A DNA stretch of 64,000 nt, taken from Ifrita kowaldi (Eukaryota; Chordata; Aves; Passeriformes; Cinclosomatidae). Below are positions 34,001 to 43,228 of this stretch, piece by piece. The position numbers were made by a program, and so were the translations under genes. Positions within the stretch are counted from its first letter, which is position 1; each line of letters starts with the position of its first letter. Location of the stretch: the NCBI GenBank assembly GCA_013398055.1, contig VZRS01000392.1, positions 31,817 through 95,816 of the forward strand, written 5' to 3'. Under the pieces are notes generated by a model. It ran no database searches. It was given only the letters and a program-made list of their open reading frames with translations, and was not told the DNA's origin.

Positions 34001-36035
34001 TAAATCTCACATTGTGTTTCCCATTCTCAGTCCTAAGAAAAACTCATCATCAGGGGGTAAGAAGAAATAATTGTTTCTTTGCAGAAGGCATTAAACCTGT
34101 TCAGGGCTGCTGAGGGGCCAGAACGCTCGAATTGTCCTTAGGAAGGATGAAGTACTGCACAAGAAAAACACACAATAAATCACCAAATCCATTTATACAT
34201 TAATGAATTTTTCTATTCCACAATTTCACAATTTTTTTTGGAGTCTCCCCAGAACCATCTCTTCTGCAGACTTAACAGCCCCTGTTGTCTCAGCCTGACT
34301 TGCTACAAGCTGCCTTGGAGCATCTCTGTGGCCTCCTCTGGACTCAATCCAGAAGCTGCACATCCTTCTTGTGCTGCCACCCCAGACCTGGCTGCAGTGC
34401 TCCAGGTGTGATCTCACCAGGGCAGAGGGTGCCTTTTTTATATTTTGGCACACAGTACTCAAGGTGAGGCCACACCAGAAGGACTAACTGCAGATTTTGG
34501 GGTATAATATCAGAATCCAGAAGAAAAGGGAGGCAGAAAATATCAGGAGGAAAGACAGAAATCACCTGCCTTTCCAACTAAAATGTTGCTGGGTTCTGCT
34601 TACTGCCAGCTGAGCAAGGTGGAAACTTGTCCTAGCTCATCATGTGGTGAACTGTGCTCTGACAGGTTTCTGGTTGGAATGGGGGGTGGTCTGAGCCATT
34701 CACCCCAATGTGCTTTCTGCTGCCCCAGGGAATCACTGTAATTTCTGTAGCTAGCAATAAAGCATGCAAAACTTCTTGCAGGAAACAGATTCCCTCTTGC
34801 TTGCAGCATCTCAGGAGGCAGTGGCTCCACTCTCTGCCTTGGTTGTCTCAGTTTTGGAACCTTTTGGAGGGGTTTGACCTTCTTGCGTGTTGCTAGGCTC
34901 AGGCTGAGATGACTGCTGTTGCTTGCTGTTTCTTATTCTTTGCAGAGCAGAGGAATGTGCAGCCGCAGAGCCCAGCTCCAAAGCATGACCCTGGGGCAGT
35001 ATCGCACCTACTGGCAGCCTTTTGTGTGTCATCCTTTCTCTGGGCCTCCAAGCTCAGGTTCCAGTAAAAATATGGACTTGTTTTTCTTCATGTCCAGGAG
35101 CTTGAGAGACTAGAAGTTGAAAGGGTGGAGATGATTCGGCAGCATCTGTGCCAGTACACACAGCTGCGGCACGAGACAGACATGTTCAACCAAAGTGTGA
35201 GTGTGCTTTTTGTTTGATCCCTGTGGTCCTCACTGCCCTTCAGCTGAGCAGAATGCTCCCTCCTGACCTGCTCTGTCTGGCTGTTGTCAAAGGACGTGGG
35301 AGAAGAGTCTGGAGGCAGCCTGTTAGTCTGCAGCAGTGCTGCTCTGCCTCCCTGCAGTCCTGCTCCCCCAGGACTCTCTGATCCCGGTCGCATTTCATGC
35401 TGCTGGAGCACAGCTCTTGGCTGGGGGAGACACAACCAACTGAAGCCCATTTGGCCAGTTGAGCCATTATTAGCTCTCCCAGCATGAGGCACCATTCCTT
35501 GAGGTCTTCTGTTTGTGCAGGGAAGATGCTGAATTGTTTCACTGTTGGAAAAGGGAGTATATATATTTTCCTTATTAAAAACTGGCTATTTATGAAATAT
35601 TAAAATACAGGGGATGCATGCTGACCTCAGTACAGATTTATTTGGTGTAAGGTGCAGATTGCAGGACAGGAGTCAGAGGCTGCCTGGCTGCTGCCTGGCA
35701 CAGGACACCTTTCTCTGCTTCGTTTTAAGTCTCCCTCTTCCCTGCTTACCACAAGGCTGCACGTTCAGACCTGTCATGTCCATCAAGACTCATGTACATG
35801 CAGCTCTCACTTGTCTGCAGATGCAGTGTGGGCATGCCCTCAGCTGCTCTGCATGTCAGGGCAATGACTCTCTGCTTGAGATGTGCCCTTGACATTTGGA
35901 TTCTTGTTTTCTTCGTTTCAGACAGTAGAACTTGTGGATCAGTTGCTTCGGAAAGTGGATCCTGCCAAAGACAGGGAACTGTGGGTAAAAGAACACAAAA
36001 CTGGAGATATCCGACCTGTGGACATGGAAATATAG
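6935..36035 (+). CDS. GAS7: GAS7 (growth arrest-specific 7), 3' part of gene, 12 coding exons in window
   Basis: Joined exons: 6935-7006, 8560-8645, 12021-12074 (or 11970-12074 for the short form), 19544-19633, 21118-21233, 25928-26002, 28531-28609, 29729-29857, 31973-32096, 33822-33901, 35098-35196, 35922-36035. Every junction is GT-AG and the reading phase is continuous, ending in DMEI and TAG. Seen: the C-terminal half of a WW domain (TTWERP), a Ser/Pro-rich linker, then a long F-BAR domain with hallmark stretches such as KKCDHHIADLRK and RCVDLYNQAQSKWFEEM. Recognised from close match to vertebrate GAS7 as I remember it. Family knowledge: GAS7 binds membranes and actin through its F-BAR domain, shapes protrusions and promotes neurite outgrowth in neurons; the long isoform adds SH3 and WW domains. 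The SH3 exons and first WW exon are not in the window, so the gene continues to the left. Its neighbour GLP2R converges on it from the other strand. Identity is certain; expression is inferred. Confidence 0.97.
7114..7495 (-). repeat. CR1 LINE 3' end
   Basis: Antisense copy: tagaatcatagattggttca, ccatgggcagggacaccttc, ctggccttggacacttccag and ccctgtgccagggcctc-type blocks, about 380 bases of the 3' end, in the GAS7 intron directly after the WW exon. Confidence 0.9.
8560..8645 (+). CDS. GAS7: GAS7 exon: linker between WW and F-BAR domains
   Basis: Acceptor ttcttacag, donor gtaagt. The 86 bases complete Val and then encode NGYYISGSPVHQLDSGHMSL followed by RKTSGDPQ, ending in phase 0. This aligns without gaps to the human linker segment that runs from VNGY to TGDSQ. 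The segment is low in hydrophobic residues and is probably disordered. It is used only by long GAS7 isoforms, because the internal promoter at about 11.9 kb lies downstream of it. Confidence 0.92.
8646..11739. other. GAS7: GAS7 intron, no exon detected
   Basis: Open frames at 9001-9348 (+) and 9153-9653 (-) lie here but show no domain. A CR1 copy at 10203-10581 is the only recognised element. GC content rises toward the CpG island from about 11.3 kb, where a short CTG run occurs near 11348. Confidence 0.6.
10203..10581 (-). repeat. CR1 LINE 3' end
   Basis: Antisense copy: gtcatagagtcacagaatgg, ggcaccttccactgtcccag, ccaacctggccttggacact, ending near cttctccaggctctctcagc. Confidence 0.9.
11911..11930 (+). 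repeat. (CCGAG)4 pentanucleotide repeat
   Basis: Four perfect CCGAG units, followed by CCG, immediately upstream of the ATG at 11938 in the CpG island. Confidence 0.9.
11938..12072 (+). other. Overlapping upstream ORF in GAS7 short-isoform leader
   Basis: An ATG at 11938 in a strong context (gccATGg, G at -3 and +4) opens a 44-codon frame that overlaps the GAS7 ATG at 11970 in a different frame and ends at TGA 12070-12072, two bases before the end of the exon. It would matter only if transcription starts upstream of 11938. It encodes an Arg/Pro/Ala-rich peptide with no domain, so a translational control role is more likely than a product. Confidence 0.45.
11970..12074 (+). CDS. GAS7: GAS7 short-isoform first coding exon; 12021-12074 is also an internal exon of the long isoform
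   Basis: The 54 bases at 12021-12074 (donor gtgagt) encode SPGSPAAPRRQSKESSLT, 18 codons, the same length as the human segment ending KQSKENTIT. Just before it, cttccctccgcag is a good splice acceptor in phase with the exon at 8560. The sequence is also open and in frame back to an ATG at 11970, which adds 17 residues (MLGSESGRDDALRFPPQ). From this ATG the joined protein is 35 + 301 = 336 residues, the length I recall for human GAS7 isoform a. The ATG lies in a CpG island, so it is chosen as the start of a promoter-proximal short form lacking SH3 and WW domains. Whether both forms are made here is inferred. Confidence 0.85.
12601..12887 (+). repeat. CR1 LINE 3' end
   Basis: Sense copy: aagagcatgtagtgacagga, ggccctggcacagggtgcct, ccttccaacccaaaccattc, ending tgtgattctgtg. 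It lies about 0.5 kb downstream of the CpG-island exon. Confidence 0.92.
16150..16164 (+). repeat. Short (TG)n microsatellite
   Basis: Run of about seven TG units (tgtgtgtgtgtgtg) in a GAS7 intron. Confidence 0.8.
18037..18148 (+). repeat. Short minisatellite, about 20-base units
   Basis: Four to five diverged tandem units of the type ctggagatgctggctctg (gatgctggctctgtttgg, gatgctgactctgactgg, catcctgactctggctgg, gatgctggctcctggttgg). Intronic. Confidence 0.75.
19544..19633 (+). CDS. GAS7: GAS7 exon: lead-in to F-BAR domain
   Basis: Acceptor tttttgacag, donor gtaagt, 90 bases in phase 0. It encodes 30 residues (36-65 of the 336-residue form), INCVTFPHPDVMPEQQLLKP then SEWSYCDYFW, nearly identical to mammalian GAS7. 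Confidence 0.96.
21118..21233 (+). CDS. GAS7: GAS7 exon: F-BAR domain, start
   Basis: Acceptor ctttcag, donor gtaacg, 116 bases. It encodes residues 66-104 (short-form numbering), including GFEILLQKQLKGKQMQKEMA, where the FCH part of the F-BAR domain begins. It ends two bases into an Arg codon that the next exon completes. Confidence 0.96.
21659..21862 (-). repeat. CR1 LINE 3' end
   Basis: Antisense copy beginning atagaatcacaggatggttt, with ccatccagcctggccttggg; truncated after accctcactttg. Confidence 0.9.
24175..24250 (-). repeat. CR1 LINE 3' end, short
   Basis: Antisense fragment: tcatggagtcacagaatggt, ttgggttggaaaggacctta. Only about 75 bases remain. Confidence 0.8.
25928..26002 (+). 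CDS. GAS7: GAS7 exon: F-BAR domain
   Basis: Acceptor gagtgtag, donor gtaagt, 75 bases. It completes Arg104 and encodes IKIEEEYAKNLSKLSQNSLA followed by AQEE. The motif EEEYAKNLSKL is the typical FCH signature (E-Y-A-K-x-L). Confidence 0.96.
27245..27990 (+). repeat. Ancient CR1-family LINE, degenerate
   Basis: Old reverse-transcriptase-end pattern in sense orientation: aactgtagatcactcagctt, then gcacttagtggaaaactaag, aatgccaagccaacctaaat and, later, gagaaggatctagctgtagt plus acttcatgctgttgtctaaa. These align in order with the 3' part of CR1/L3-type elements as I remember them. It carries many indels, no open frame, and is much older than the 3'-end copies above. Confidence 0.55.
28531..28609 (+). 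CDS. GAS7: GAS7 exon: F-BAR domain
   Basis: Acceptor cttcttccag, donor gtaaat, 79 bases. It completes a Gly codon and encodes TLGEAWAQLKKSLADEAEVH then LKFSSK (to residue 155). Confidence 0.96.
29552..29664 (+). repeat. CR1 LINE 3' end, short
   Basis: Sense fragment: ggcctgggttcacgactgga, cttgatgatcttggaggctt, ending tgtgtggttctgtga. It sits 64 bases upstream of the GAS7 exon at 29729. Confidence 0.7.
29729..29857 (+). CDS. GAS7: GAS7 exon: F-BAR domain, basic helix
   Basis: Acceptor ttcaccag, donor gtggga, 129 bases in phase 0 (residues 156-198). It contains NFRENFKKDMKKCDHHIADL. Such Lys/Arg-rich helical surface is what F-BAR domains use to bind acidic membranes; that role is from the family, not shown here. 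Confidence 0.97.
29858..31972. other. GAS7: GAS7 intron, possible LTR block
   Basis: Apart from the possible LTR at 30060-30560, nothing is recognised; about 31.1-31.6 kb is AT-rich. Confidence 0.5.
30060..30560 (-). repeat. Possible solo LTR or other interspersed repeat
   Basis: A block with a composition unlike its flanks: gtatttatttgaaaggcctt (on the - strand a polyadenylation-like aataaat), gttcatttgcatatcagggt and ggcagctcgaccctggtctg. It resembles LTRs of avian endogenous retroviruses in general layout. No internal viral coding sequence is seen. Boundaries and family are uncertain. Confidence 0.3.
31973..32096 (+). CDS. GAS7: GAS7 exon: F-BAR coiled coil
   Basis: Acceptor actcccag, donor gtgagt, 124 bases (residues 199-240). 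It is rich in Lys, Glu and Gln with a helical pattern, including MKTQQLEVKLSNKTEEEIKK and ARRKSTQAG. Confidence 0.97.
33822..33901 (+). CDS. GAS7: GAS7 exon: F-BAR domain
   Basis: Acceptor ctctttcag, donor gtacgt, 80 bases (residues 240-266). It encodes DDLMRCVDLYNQAQSKWFEE then MVTTTL. No difference from mammalian GAS7 is apparent in this stretch as I remember it. Confidence 0.97.
34238..34440 (-). repeat. CR1 LINE, internal 3' region
   Basis: Antisense copy: ggcctcctctggactcaatc, ctgcagtgctccaggtgtga, tctcaccagggcagaggg. It is a part of CR1 upstream of the usual 3' end. Confidence 0.75.
35098..35196 (+). CDS. GAS7: GAS7 exon: end of F-BAR domain
   Basis: Acceptor catgtccag, donor gtgagt, 99 bases in phase 0 (residues 267-299). 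It encodes ELERLEVERVEMIRQHLCQY then TQLRHETDMFNQS. Confidence 0.97.
35922..36035 (+). CDS. GAS7: GAS7 terminal coding exon with stop
   Basis: Acceptor cttcgtttcag. It encodes 37 residues (300-336), starting TVELVDQLLRKVDPAKDREL and ending GDIRPVDMEI, then TAG at 36033-36035. The 3' UTR follows directly. Confidence 0.97.
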   Translation, partial: TVELVDQLLRKVDPAKDRELWVKEHKTGDIRPVDMEI

Positions 36036-36419
36036 ACTGATCTGTAGTTGGATGTGATGAGTCCACTGAATTAAGCAGGCTAACGTTTGTTCTTAAGGGT
36101 CAAAAGAGCATAGGGAAAAGGTTGTTTCACTACCAGACACCTTGTAATTTATGCCTGTATGGGCTATCTCTGTTCCATTTAGTCATTACAATGGTCCTCG
36201 TTGTGCTAAGCCTTAAGCACCAGACATTCCAGGGTGAAAAAAAACAGATGTGTGCTTCCCACCAGAGGTTCCCAATTGCACGCAGCTTCCAGGAGAAATC
36301 TGCTTTCTGGTACAGAAAGTGCTCTGTTCTTCAGTGACTTTGTGCTCCACCCCTTGCATGACTCTCTCTATACAGTATGTTAGAACAACCATGCAGTGAG
36401 CCTCTGGCCAGCAAGTAGA

Positions 36420-36550
36420 TAACTGAAAATGATGCAGGAGGCAAGGAAGTCCTGATCATGAATCCCAGGTCTGTCACTGGCTGCTTTCATAGCCACAGGC
36501 AAGTCAATTAACTCTCCTGGCTCCCCCATCTATAAAATAAGCGTATCTTG
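36420..36550 (+). repeat. MIR-like ancient SINE in GAS7 3' UTR region
   Basis: The order tgaatcccaggtctgtcact, then caggcaagtcaattaactct and ccatctataaaataagcg is the core of the amniote MIR SINE. It starts about 385 bases after the GAS7 stop. Confidence 0.65.
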
Positions 36551-36838
36551 CAGCAATGTTGTGTGAATACATTGATTTCATATAACACTGTCTTTCACCA
36601 CGGCAGTGAAGTGATGGCCCTTCTCCCAAAATCCGTGGAGAAGATTCCTGTTCTTCCTGTTTTATACTCCCTCTCAGGGATACATAAACCCATTTTCATG
36701 ATTTCTGTTGTAGGCCAATCGATAAGTTTGAAAGTGTTAACCATCACAATTTTTTATCAGGAAAGACTTGGTTGAACTATACCTACCTCATTAGCTGTCA
36801 GAGTGCCCTCAATGACAGAAGGAGGTTATATTCCAAGG

Positions 36839-36844
36839 AATAAA
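36839..36844 (+). terminator. GAS7: Candidate proximal poly(A) signal for GAS7
   Basis: AATAAA about 0.8 kb after the stop codon, followed within 50 bases by a T-rich stretch (gtgtttttcc). It could produce a short-UTR mRNA. Weak evidence. Confidence 0.3.
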
Positions 36845-37569
36845 TGAGATGTTAAAAATCTTTCCTGCTCATGCAAAGTGTTTTTCCACAGAATCTCCTT
36901 AAAGACAGTCCTCCAACAGTTTCCTTGGGATTCAGGTTTAAATTTCCTTTGTTGGTTTCTTCAGGTGAATATCACAGACCTTAGGTATTTTTAATTACCG
37001 AGTTTGTCCAGCTAAATTTTGGCTTTTATCTTTTTGGAGCCTGATTTTCAAAGGTGCCATGAATATGTGATGCTAGATTGCATTCAGTGTAGATGTAGGT
37101 GCCCAGCACTTCTGCACCATCAGAGTCTTAACCTGAGGTTTTTTTCTATGTTACCCTTACTGCAAACCACCAAAAATTCAACCCTGCTCTTAGCAAATAG
37201 TGTTATGTAGTTTGGAGACTGGTTTTGAAAAGGTATTTATTTTCTTCTGCTGTTATTTCTGATTGATTATTCAGTGTTGCTGTTAATATATTTTTTCAGC
37301 ATTTCATACAATGCAAAGATTCTTCAGATTCTTGCTTTAGATCCAGGAGAAACCTTGATTCTCACCACTGTGGCCTTTACTCAGTGTTTACTGTGGTCTT
37401 AGCTGCAATTCCCCAAAACATGCTATTTCATTTGATCCACTGTTAAGCTCCATTTTGTCTCACTGTTACTGTCTTTTTCTCCCCAGCCCCAGAACTGCAT
37501 CCTTCCTTTGTTCTCTGCTATTCCAGGTTTTTGTTCACCATCCTCCAAGTGCTGTGATTAGATCACTGG

Positions 37570-37628
37570 GAGTCAATATTCCTCTTTACAAATACAAACT
37601 GAGACACAGAAAAGTCTTACCTGAAGCA
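37570..37628 (-). repeat. MIR-like fragment
   Basis: The stretch ctttacaaatacaaactgag followed by acacagaaaagtcttacctg matches the reverse complement of the MIR core (ctgaggcacagagaag type). Short and therefore weak. Confidence 0.4.
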
Positions 37629-40600
37629 TGTTTTTAACATTGCTGCAGTGGTTATTTTGCTGGTTTATTATTTCAAACTGAATTCTCTTGCATTTTTCTA
37701 CTGCTCCCTTTTTCTTAACCATCTCTTCACCAGTTCAGGTTCGTTCCTGCCTTGCAAATGCCTTCACAAGCTACTCCTCTGCTGCTTCTTTAACCTTTAT
37801 AAACCTTTTGCATGTTGGCTGCTGTAGTGTCACGACTACTGCATGCTCAGGATCGCCGTTCCTGGTGTGACACCTCCTGTGCTGCACTTCCCCTGCACAC
37901 TTGGGAATTTGGACTACTGTTTTATTCTTGGTGTTGGAAGGGCAAACTGTGATGTGAGCCTCACCTCAGCTCCTGCAGAGACCATTGCAACACCAGCTGA
38001 AGTGTTTGGTTTGCCTGAGTGTCCTTGAGCTGAGTTAGAGCCTCCCTGGAGTCCTTTTCTCCTTCCCTTCTTCCCTCAAGCAGGGCATTGATGATCTCTC
38101 CTTTCCAGTCTCTCCACTGATTCACTTGCTGTCTTACTAATTTTTGGGCATACCAGTGTATACTTTTCCTAACTCTTACCTTGCACTTCAGAGGACAGGC
38201 ACTTTTTTATTTTTTAAGCCACGAGTGCAGGTTGAACTTTCAAAACTTCAGTGGCCAAAATAACGTGAATATGTGACAGCTGCATTTCAGGTTGCCCCCT
38301 GTTCTAGGCTGCATTGTAAATGGAAATGAGCAATCTTGACAATGCCTCAGCACATTCTTGTTTTGATTGCAAAGCAAAGCTAGTTGTGCACTTTATACAG
38401 TATTCTCCTTAATAAATACCTGAAATAATCTGTTAGCAATTACACTTTATTTTTCCTCTTTCTTTAAAGATGTTTGTTATATTATCTATTTTGGACTGGA
38501 AATACTGTCCATTAGCACAGGTTTCTCTGGGGACTGTAATGTGTTTTGGTTCCTCTACTAAGGTGTATTTATGCTGCTCTGAATTCTTAGTTGGGGAGGT
38601 TGATTTTGTTTGTTTGGGGTTTTTTGGGGTTTTTTTACTTTTGGTTTTATTTCCAGACAGTTTTCCTGGTTCTAGTTCTTAGTCCATTTAAAATGTTTTA
38701 GGGCTGTGAGTTGCCCAGAACAGTAATTCTCCTGGTGGAGTCTGTATCTCTTTCTCACTTCAGTACCCAGAGGAGAGCACAGGTACCTGGCTGCTGATCT
38801 CTCCCAGCCCCAGGAGACCCTGGGTTCTGCTCCACAGCAGGTGAGATGCTTCGTCCACAACAACCCTTCCATCTGTATTCAGTGGAAGTTTTGCTGTTGC
38901 CTGTGAACGTTTTCCAGCTTATTTCTTTCAAAAGATGATATTCCTTCTTGATCCAACGCTGCTCATCAGTGTCACCTGGCTCGTTCCCTTCTCTGGCTGT
39001 TGGATCCTGGACAGTGGGATGTCATGCTGGGGTTCCAGTGCTTCTAACAGGCAGCATCTTCAAAGAGGGTAGTGGCATGCTTAAAGGAAAGCATGGATTC
39101 CTGCTCTCATGTTTGTTCCTAAGAAGGTAAATTTGGGAGTTCCAGCATTGCTCTGTTTGTCTTCCACTGAGTTTCAGAAATGCAGTGGATCCCAGTATCT
39201 CTTCATGCTCCTCCTGAACAGCTGCTTCTCCAGAGCAAGATCAAGCTTGGTGTTCTATTAAAATCCCAGCATGTGTGGATGCTGCATGATGATGCTGCAG
39301 TGTAACTGACTGATAGAATACCAAAGTAAGTCTCTTACCTCCCTACGGCATTTCATCTGGCAGCTCCCACGCTTGGTGTGAGTTTTTGCTGGTTTAGTCA
39401 CTGTGGGTGTCAGATTGGCAGGGCTATCTCACATCTTCATATGCTCTGAGGTCACAGAGCAGGTCAGGTCTCAGTTAACACTGTTTGCTTTCACTGGCAG
39501 AGGTAGAACAAGTGGAAGTTTTGCTCTGGTCATTATCAGGTAGCTCTGCTTGCCCAGATCTGTTGAAGCCACCTGTGTTTTGGGAGTGCTGCCACACCAG
39601 TGGAGCTCCCTCTTGGTCTGAGCGATGCTGTCACACGCTTGTCCTATGCTGGAGGGCTCTCTGGCAATCTCCATTTCAGCCAGAGCCTTTTGGCCCTTGT
39701 CTTAGCAAAAGGGCTTCCTGAATTCCTTCAGGAGTTCAGGTCTGTGGCTTCAGGTCTGTTGGGTGTGCTGACACCAGTGCCAGAGCTGGTGAGGTGCTTG
39801 CCAGCTGTACCCTCAGCTGCCGTACAGAATGAGAACTTCCTATTCATCATCCACACCTTCCTGCCTGTGTCTTCAAAGCCATCTTCTGCCACAGTTGAAA
39901 TTCTTTCTCTGTAAGGTATTCTTTCAGCTTATTTCCTACCAGAACTCATTCTGGATCCAGTGCTGTTGGCTGATTCCTGTTGGAATGCATGAGCTGAAAG
40001 CAGTGAGTCCTTTACCACATGGGCCAAATGCACTCTTTTCCCATTAGCAGCAAGATTCCTGTTTCTTCCTTGGAGCAATATCCAAAAAAGGCTTAATTCT
40101 CAGATTTCCAACCTGCTCCAGATTCAGTCATCTCTGTAACTCCCACTTGTTCATCCCTTCTGTGGGCTGGACATCTTTTGAAATACTTTGGTTGCTCCCT
40201 CATAGGGACGTTAGTTCATTATTGGACACTGGAATTTTAGAAGATAGCTTTAATTTTTTTTTTTTTTAATTTTAAAACACTGTAACAGCAGTGAAAATCA
40301 TACAGAAATCCCTGTTACGTTTCTAGACTCCTTTTTGTCCTGTGCAGCCCTTTCTGAGCTGCTGGGGGACAGCTGTGCTCCCCCTTACATTGCACAGGTA
40401 GACTCTGAAATCACACTTCTTGAGTGCCTGATAGGCAAATTTGTGCACTGCATCTTTTTCCCTTTATGCAGCTTTTTTTTTCTTTGCTTGGGTTGTTTTT
40501 TTTTTTCTCTAACAGAAATTTTCTGTGAGGCATTCACAGGAAACTTCTACATGCTCGTAGCAGTCGTAGTTTCTCAGGCTTTGTCAGAACCTCCTTAAAA

Positions 40601-43187
40601 TTGTCCCTGTTTTTAATGTCATTATTTAAATACTCACTGCAAGTTAGGCTTGTTGCATACAAATGTGCATTCTTCACCTGTTCTTTGGAAGTGCTCAGCA
40701 CTCAGAGATTTCTTGGAATACAACAGGGAGCTAAGAGGTGAGAGTCTTTGAAAATCAGGCTAACAAACAGAAATGCACAAGCCTCTTTTTCCCTTACTTG
40801 CACTCAAGTACGTGGATAAAGTAAATACTGAGAAACGAGAAATACTTAATGTATGAGATGTAGTTGCTCTCTGTGCAGCTCCCAGCAGCTCCAGTAGTGT
40901 TCTTGTGTCTGGCTGCAGTCAGAACACACCTCTGGAGTATGGACCACCAGGTCACCTACTGATGCAGCTGTAAAAACTTAAATCCATAATTCAGTGACAA
41001 AGTGGCTCTGCCCATCTATTTTTTCAGTCACATACAGGGAGAGAAAGGGCACTGCTTACCCAGGAGGGTCCTTCACTACCAAGCACCTTAAGAAATCCAG
41101 ACAAGCACTTTGAAGGTCCCCCTGGAACGAGTAGATGTGATTTCTTGATGTGATCATTTGATTGTTTCCTTCTGAACTGAAAACAGATTTACTATTTCAT
41201 AGTATCTCGTGTGCTCCTGTCCACTAGTGCAGCCTGCTGTGTCTGCTCCCAGAGGTGGCAGGCAGTGTCCGGTGTCCTGGGGCAGTCCTGGTCACCCTGA
41301 CGTGCCTCTCATTTGGCAAGAACTACATCTTCAAAAGACAGTGTCAGAAAAGCAGTTTTCAAAACAATGAGTTTTTCAGTTCACAGTCCTTTCTGGAAAG
41401 CCTGAAGGCTTTTTGCTACCCAGTGTGTGTTGAAATGGGAGAGTGACGTGGCAGAGGTTGCTGAAGTGTTGGCTCTGAGGGGTTCTTGCTGCGTGGACAT
41501 TCCTCCCATCCTGGCACAAGGGTGGGGAACGGCCCACAGGCATCCTGTGTGCACCAGAGGAGCCTGCTGGTCACATCTATCTTATCCCAAGTGGGCAAGA
41601 GTCACAGGTAAATTCAGATTAAAAACAGACACGTAGGGCAGGAAGACGGTTTCTTCTGTGGCATCTCTGTCAGACCCTGATGGGTAATGAGCAGTGATGA
41701 GTGAGTGGCCCATCATTCTCCCAGTTCTGCTCAGCACTTGAAAATCAGTGATATTCCCTCGCGTCTGTTGCTGGTCCAGAGCTCTCCAGCTCACACCTGG
41801 CTGCACCCGTGGAACACCAGTAGGTGCCAGTGCTGCCCTGGGGACCGGAGAGCGGGGTCTGGCGTTTGGCTGCCCCCGCACCGGCTCAGGTGTGCTGAGC
41901 CTGCTGTGCTTCAGGAGCCTGGAGCACACAGCCCTGCTGATGCACGGTGGGGATGAAGTCTTTTCCTGGCAGCAAATCCTTGTCTTTTCCTGAGAAGCAT
42001 TGTTGTGTAAATAACACCCATTACTTTGTCTTGTAGTAGGTGTTATTCATATGAGTGGTGCGTCTTTCAACTCTTATTTTCCCTCTCTGTTGTTACTGTA
42101 GCCAGCCCTTCATCAATGAAATACAACACTTTTCAGGACTTTTTCTTTAATTTTGGAATTTCATAGAACATATCTGTTATTTCGACGTGCTGACCAAACT
42201 TCATGCTTTTGGGTGTTTTCTGAGAGTTTTAAGAGCTTTTTTGGAGAGGTTATTTTGGTTTTTATTTTGGATTTTTCTTATCAGCCACCGGGTTTGGAAG
42301 TGTAGTAACTCCTTTTTGTGCTAGCCACAGTTTCTTTTTTCTTCCTGGACATTTTTTCTGAAGGGACCAACACATAGCACAATTCAAATTTCTACTCCCA
42401 TGCATTCCTCAAGGCAGAAACCTTTTGTGCCTAATGATGCATCTGAGTCTAAGAACTGTATGTGGATAAAATCTTTCATAGACCAATTAAAAAAAAAAAA
42501 GTCTTAGATTAACCACATAATAATCACAGAAAAAAATACGTATAGATTTGAGACATTCAAATTTAATTCCCTCAACTTACATTAAGTTGAACTATTTCAG
42601 GTGTGTCGAAAGAGACAAACTCAGTGGATATTCAGAACAAAAGCTTTCCAGCTGCTCTATCCAGGTTCAGTGAGTGGACAGGACTATAATTTTGAATATA
42701 TGCAGTCTTTTAGGGCTACGGATTTAACAAGTAACTGAGTAATGGCTTGTATCACAACCCTATTAAAATTCTGCTCGTAGATCCCCTTGAAGTGCCTCTT
42801 TAAATAGTATCAGCTACAGAAGAAAATATGTGAAAAATACACAGATTCACCCTACAAATTGCCAAATCTCAGGAGCAGCCATTGTGCACAGAGCTGTGCA
42901 GGATTCTCAGCCCCCTTCCTTGCTCTGAACTGTGCACCCTTTTAGGACACCCACATCTCCAGGAGACCTGCCTTTGTCTCTGATAATTTACTGTCCAGCT
43001 CAGGCATCCTAAGTTCTCAGTGCTGAAAATGGAATAGAAAAAATCAGACTTAAAAGCAACTGCACTGAAGCTAATCTTTGGGGCCATCCTTCAGTGTAGG
43101 GGTCTGAGTAGAATAAGCAGGGAATTCTGCATAAAAATAGTATGCAGTGATAATTTTGCATAGAAGAGTTGCTACACTCTTTGTGTA

Positions 43188-43228
43188 AAATTAATAATAA
43201 TAATAATAAATAATAATAATAATAATAA
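43188..43228 (+). repeat. (AAT)n microsatellite
   Basis: ttaataataataataataaa followed by taataataataataataa: two AAT arrays separated by one interruption. Confidence 0.9.

Larger units (their letters stand above)
32097..35921. other. GAS7: GAS7 introns among the last three exons
   Basis: Three introns (32097-33821, 33902-35097, 35197-35921). The second carries the antisense CR1 fragment at 34238-34440. No other element recognised. Confidence 0.55.
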
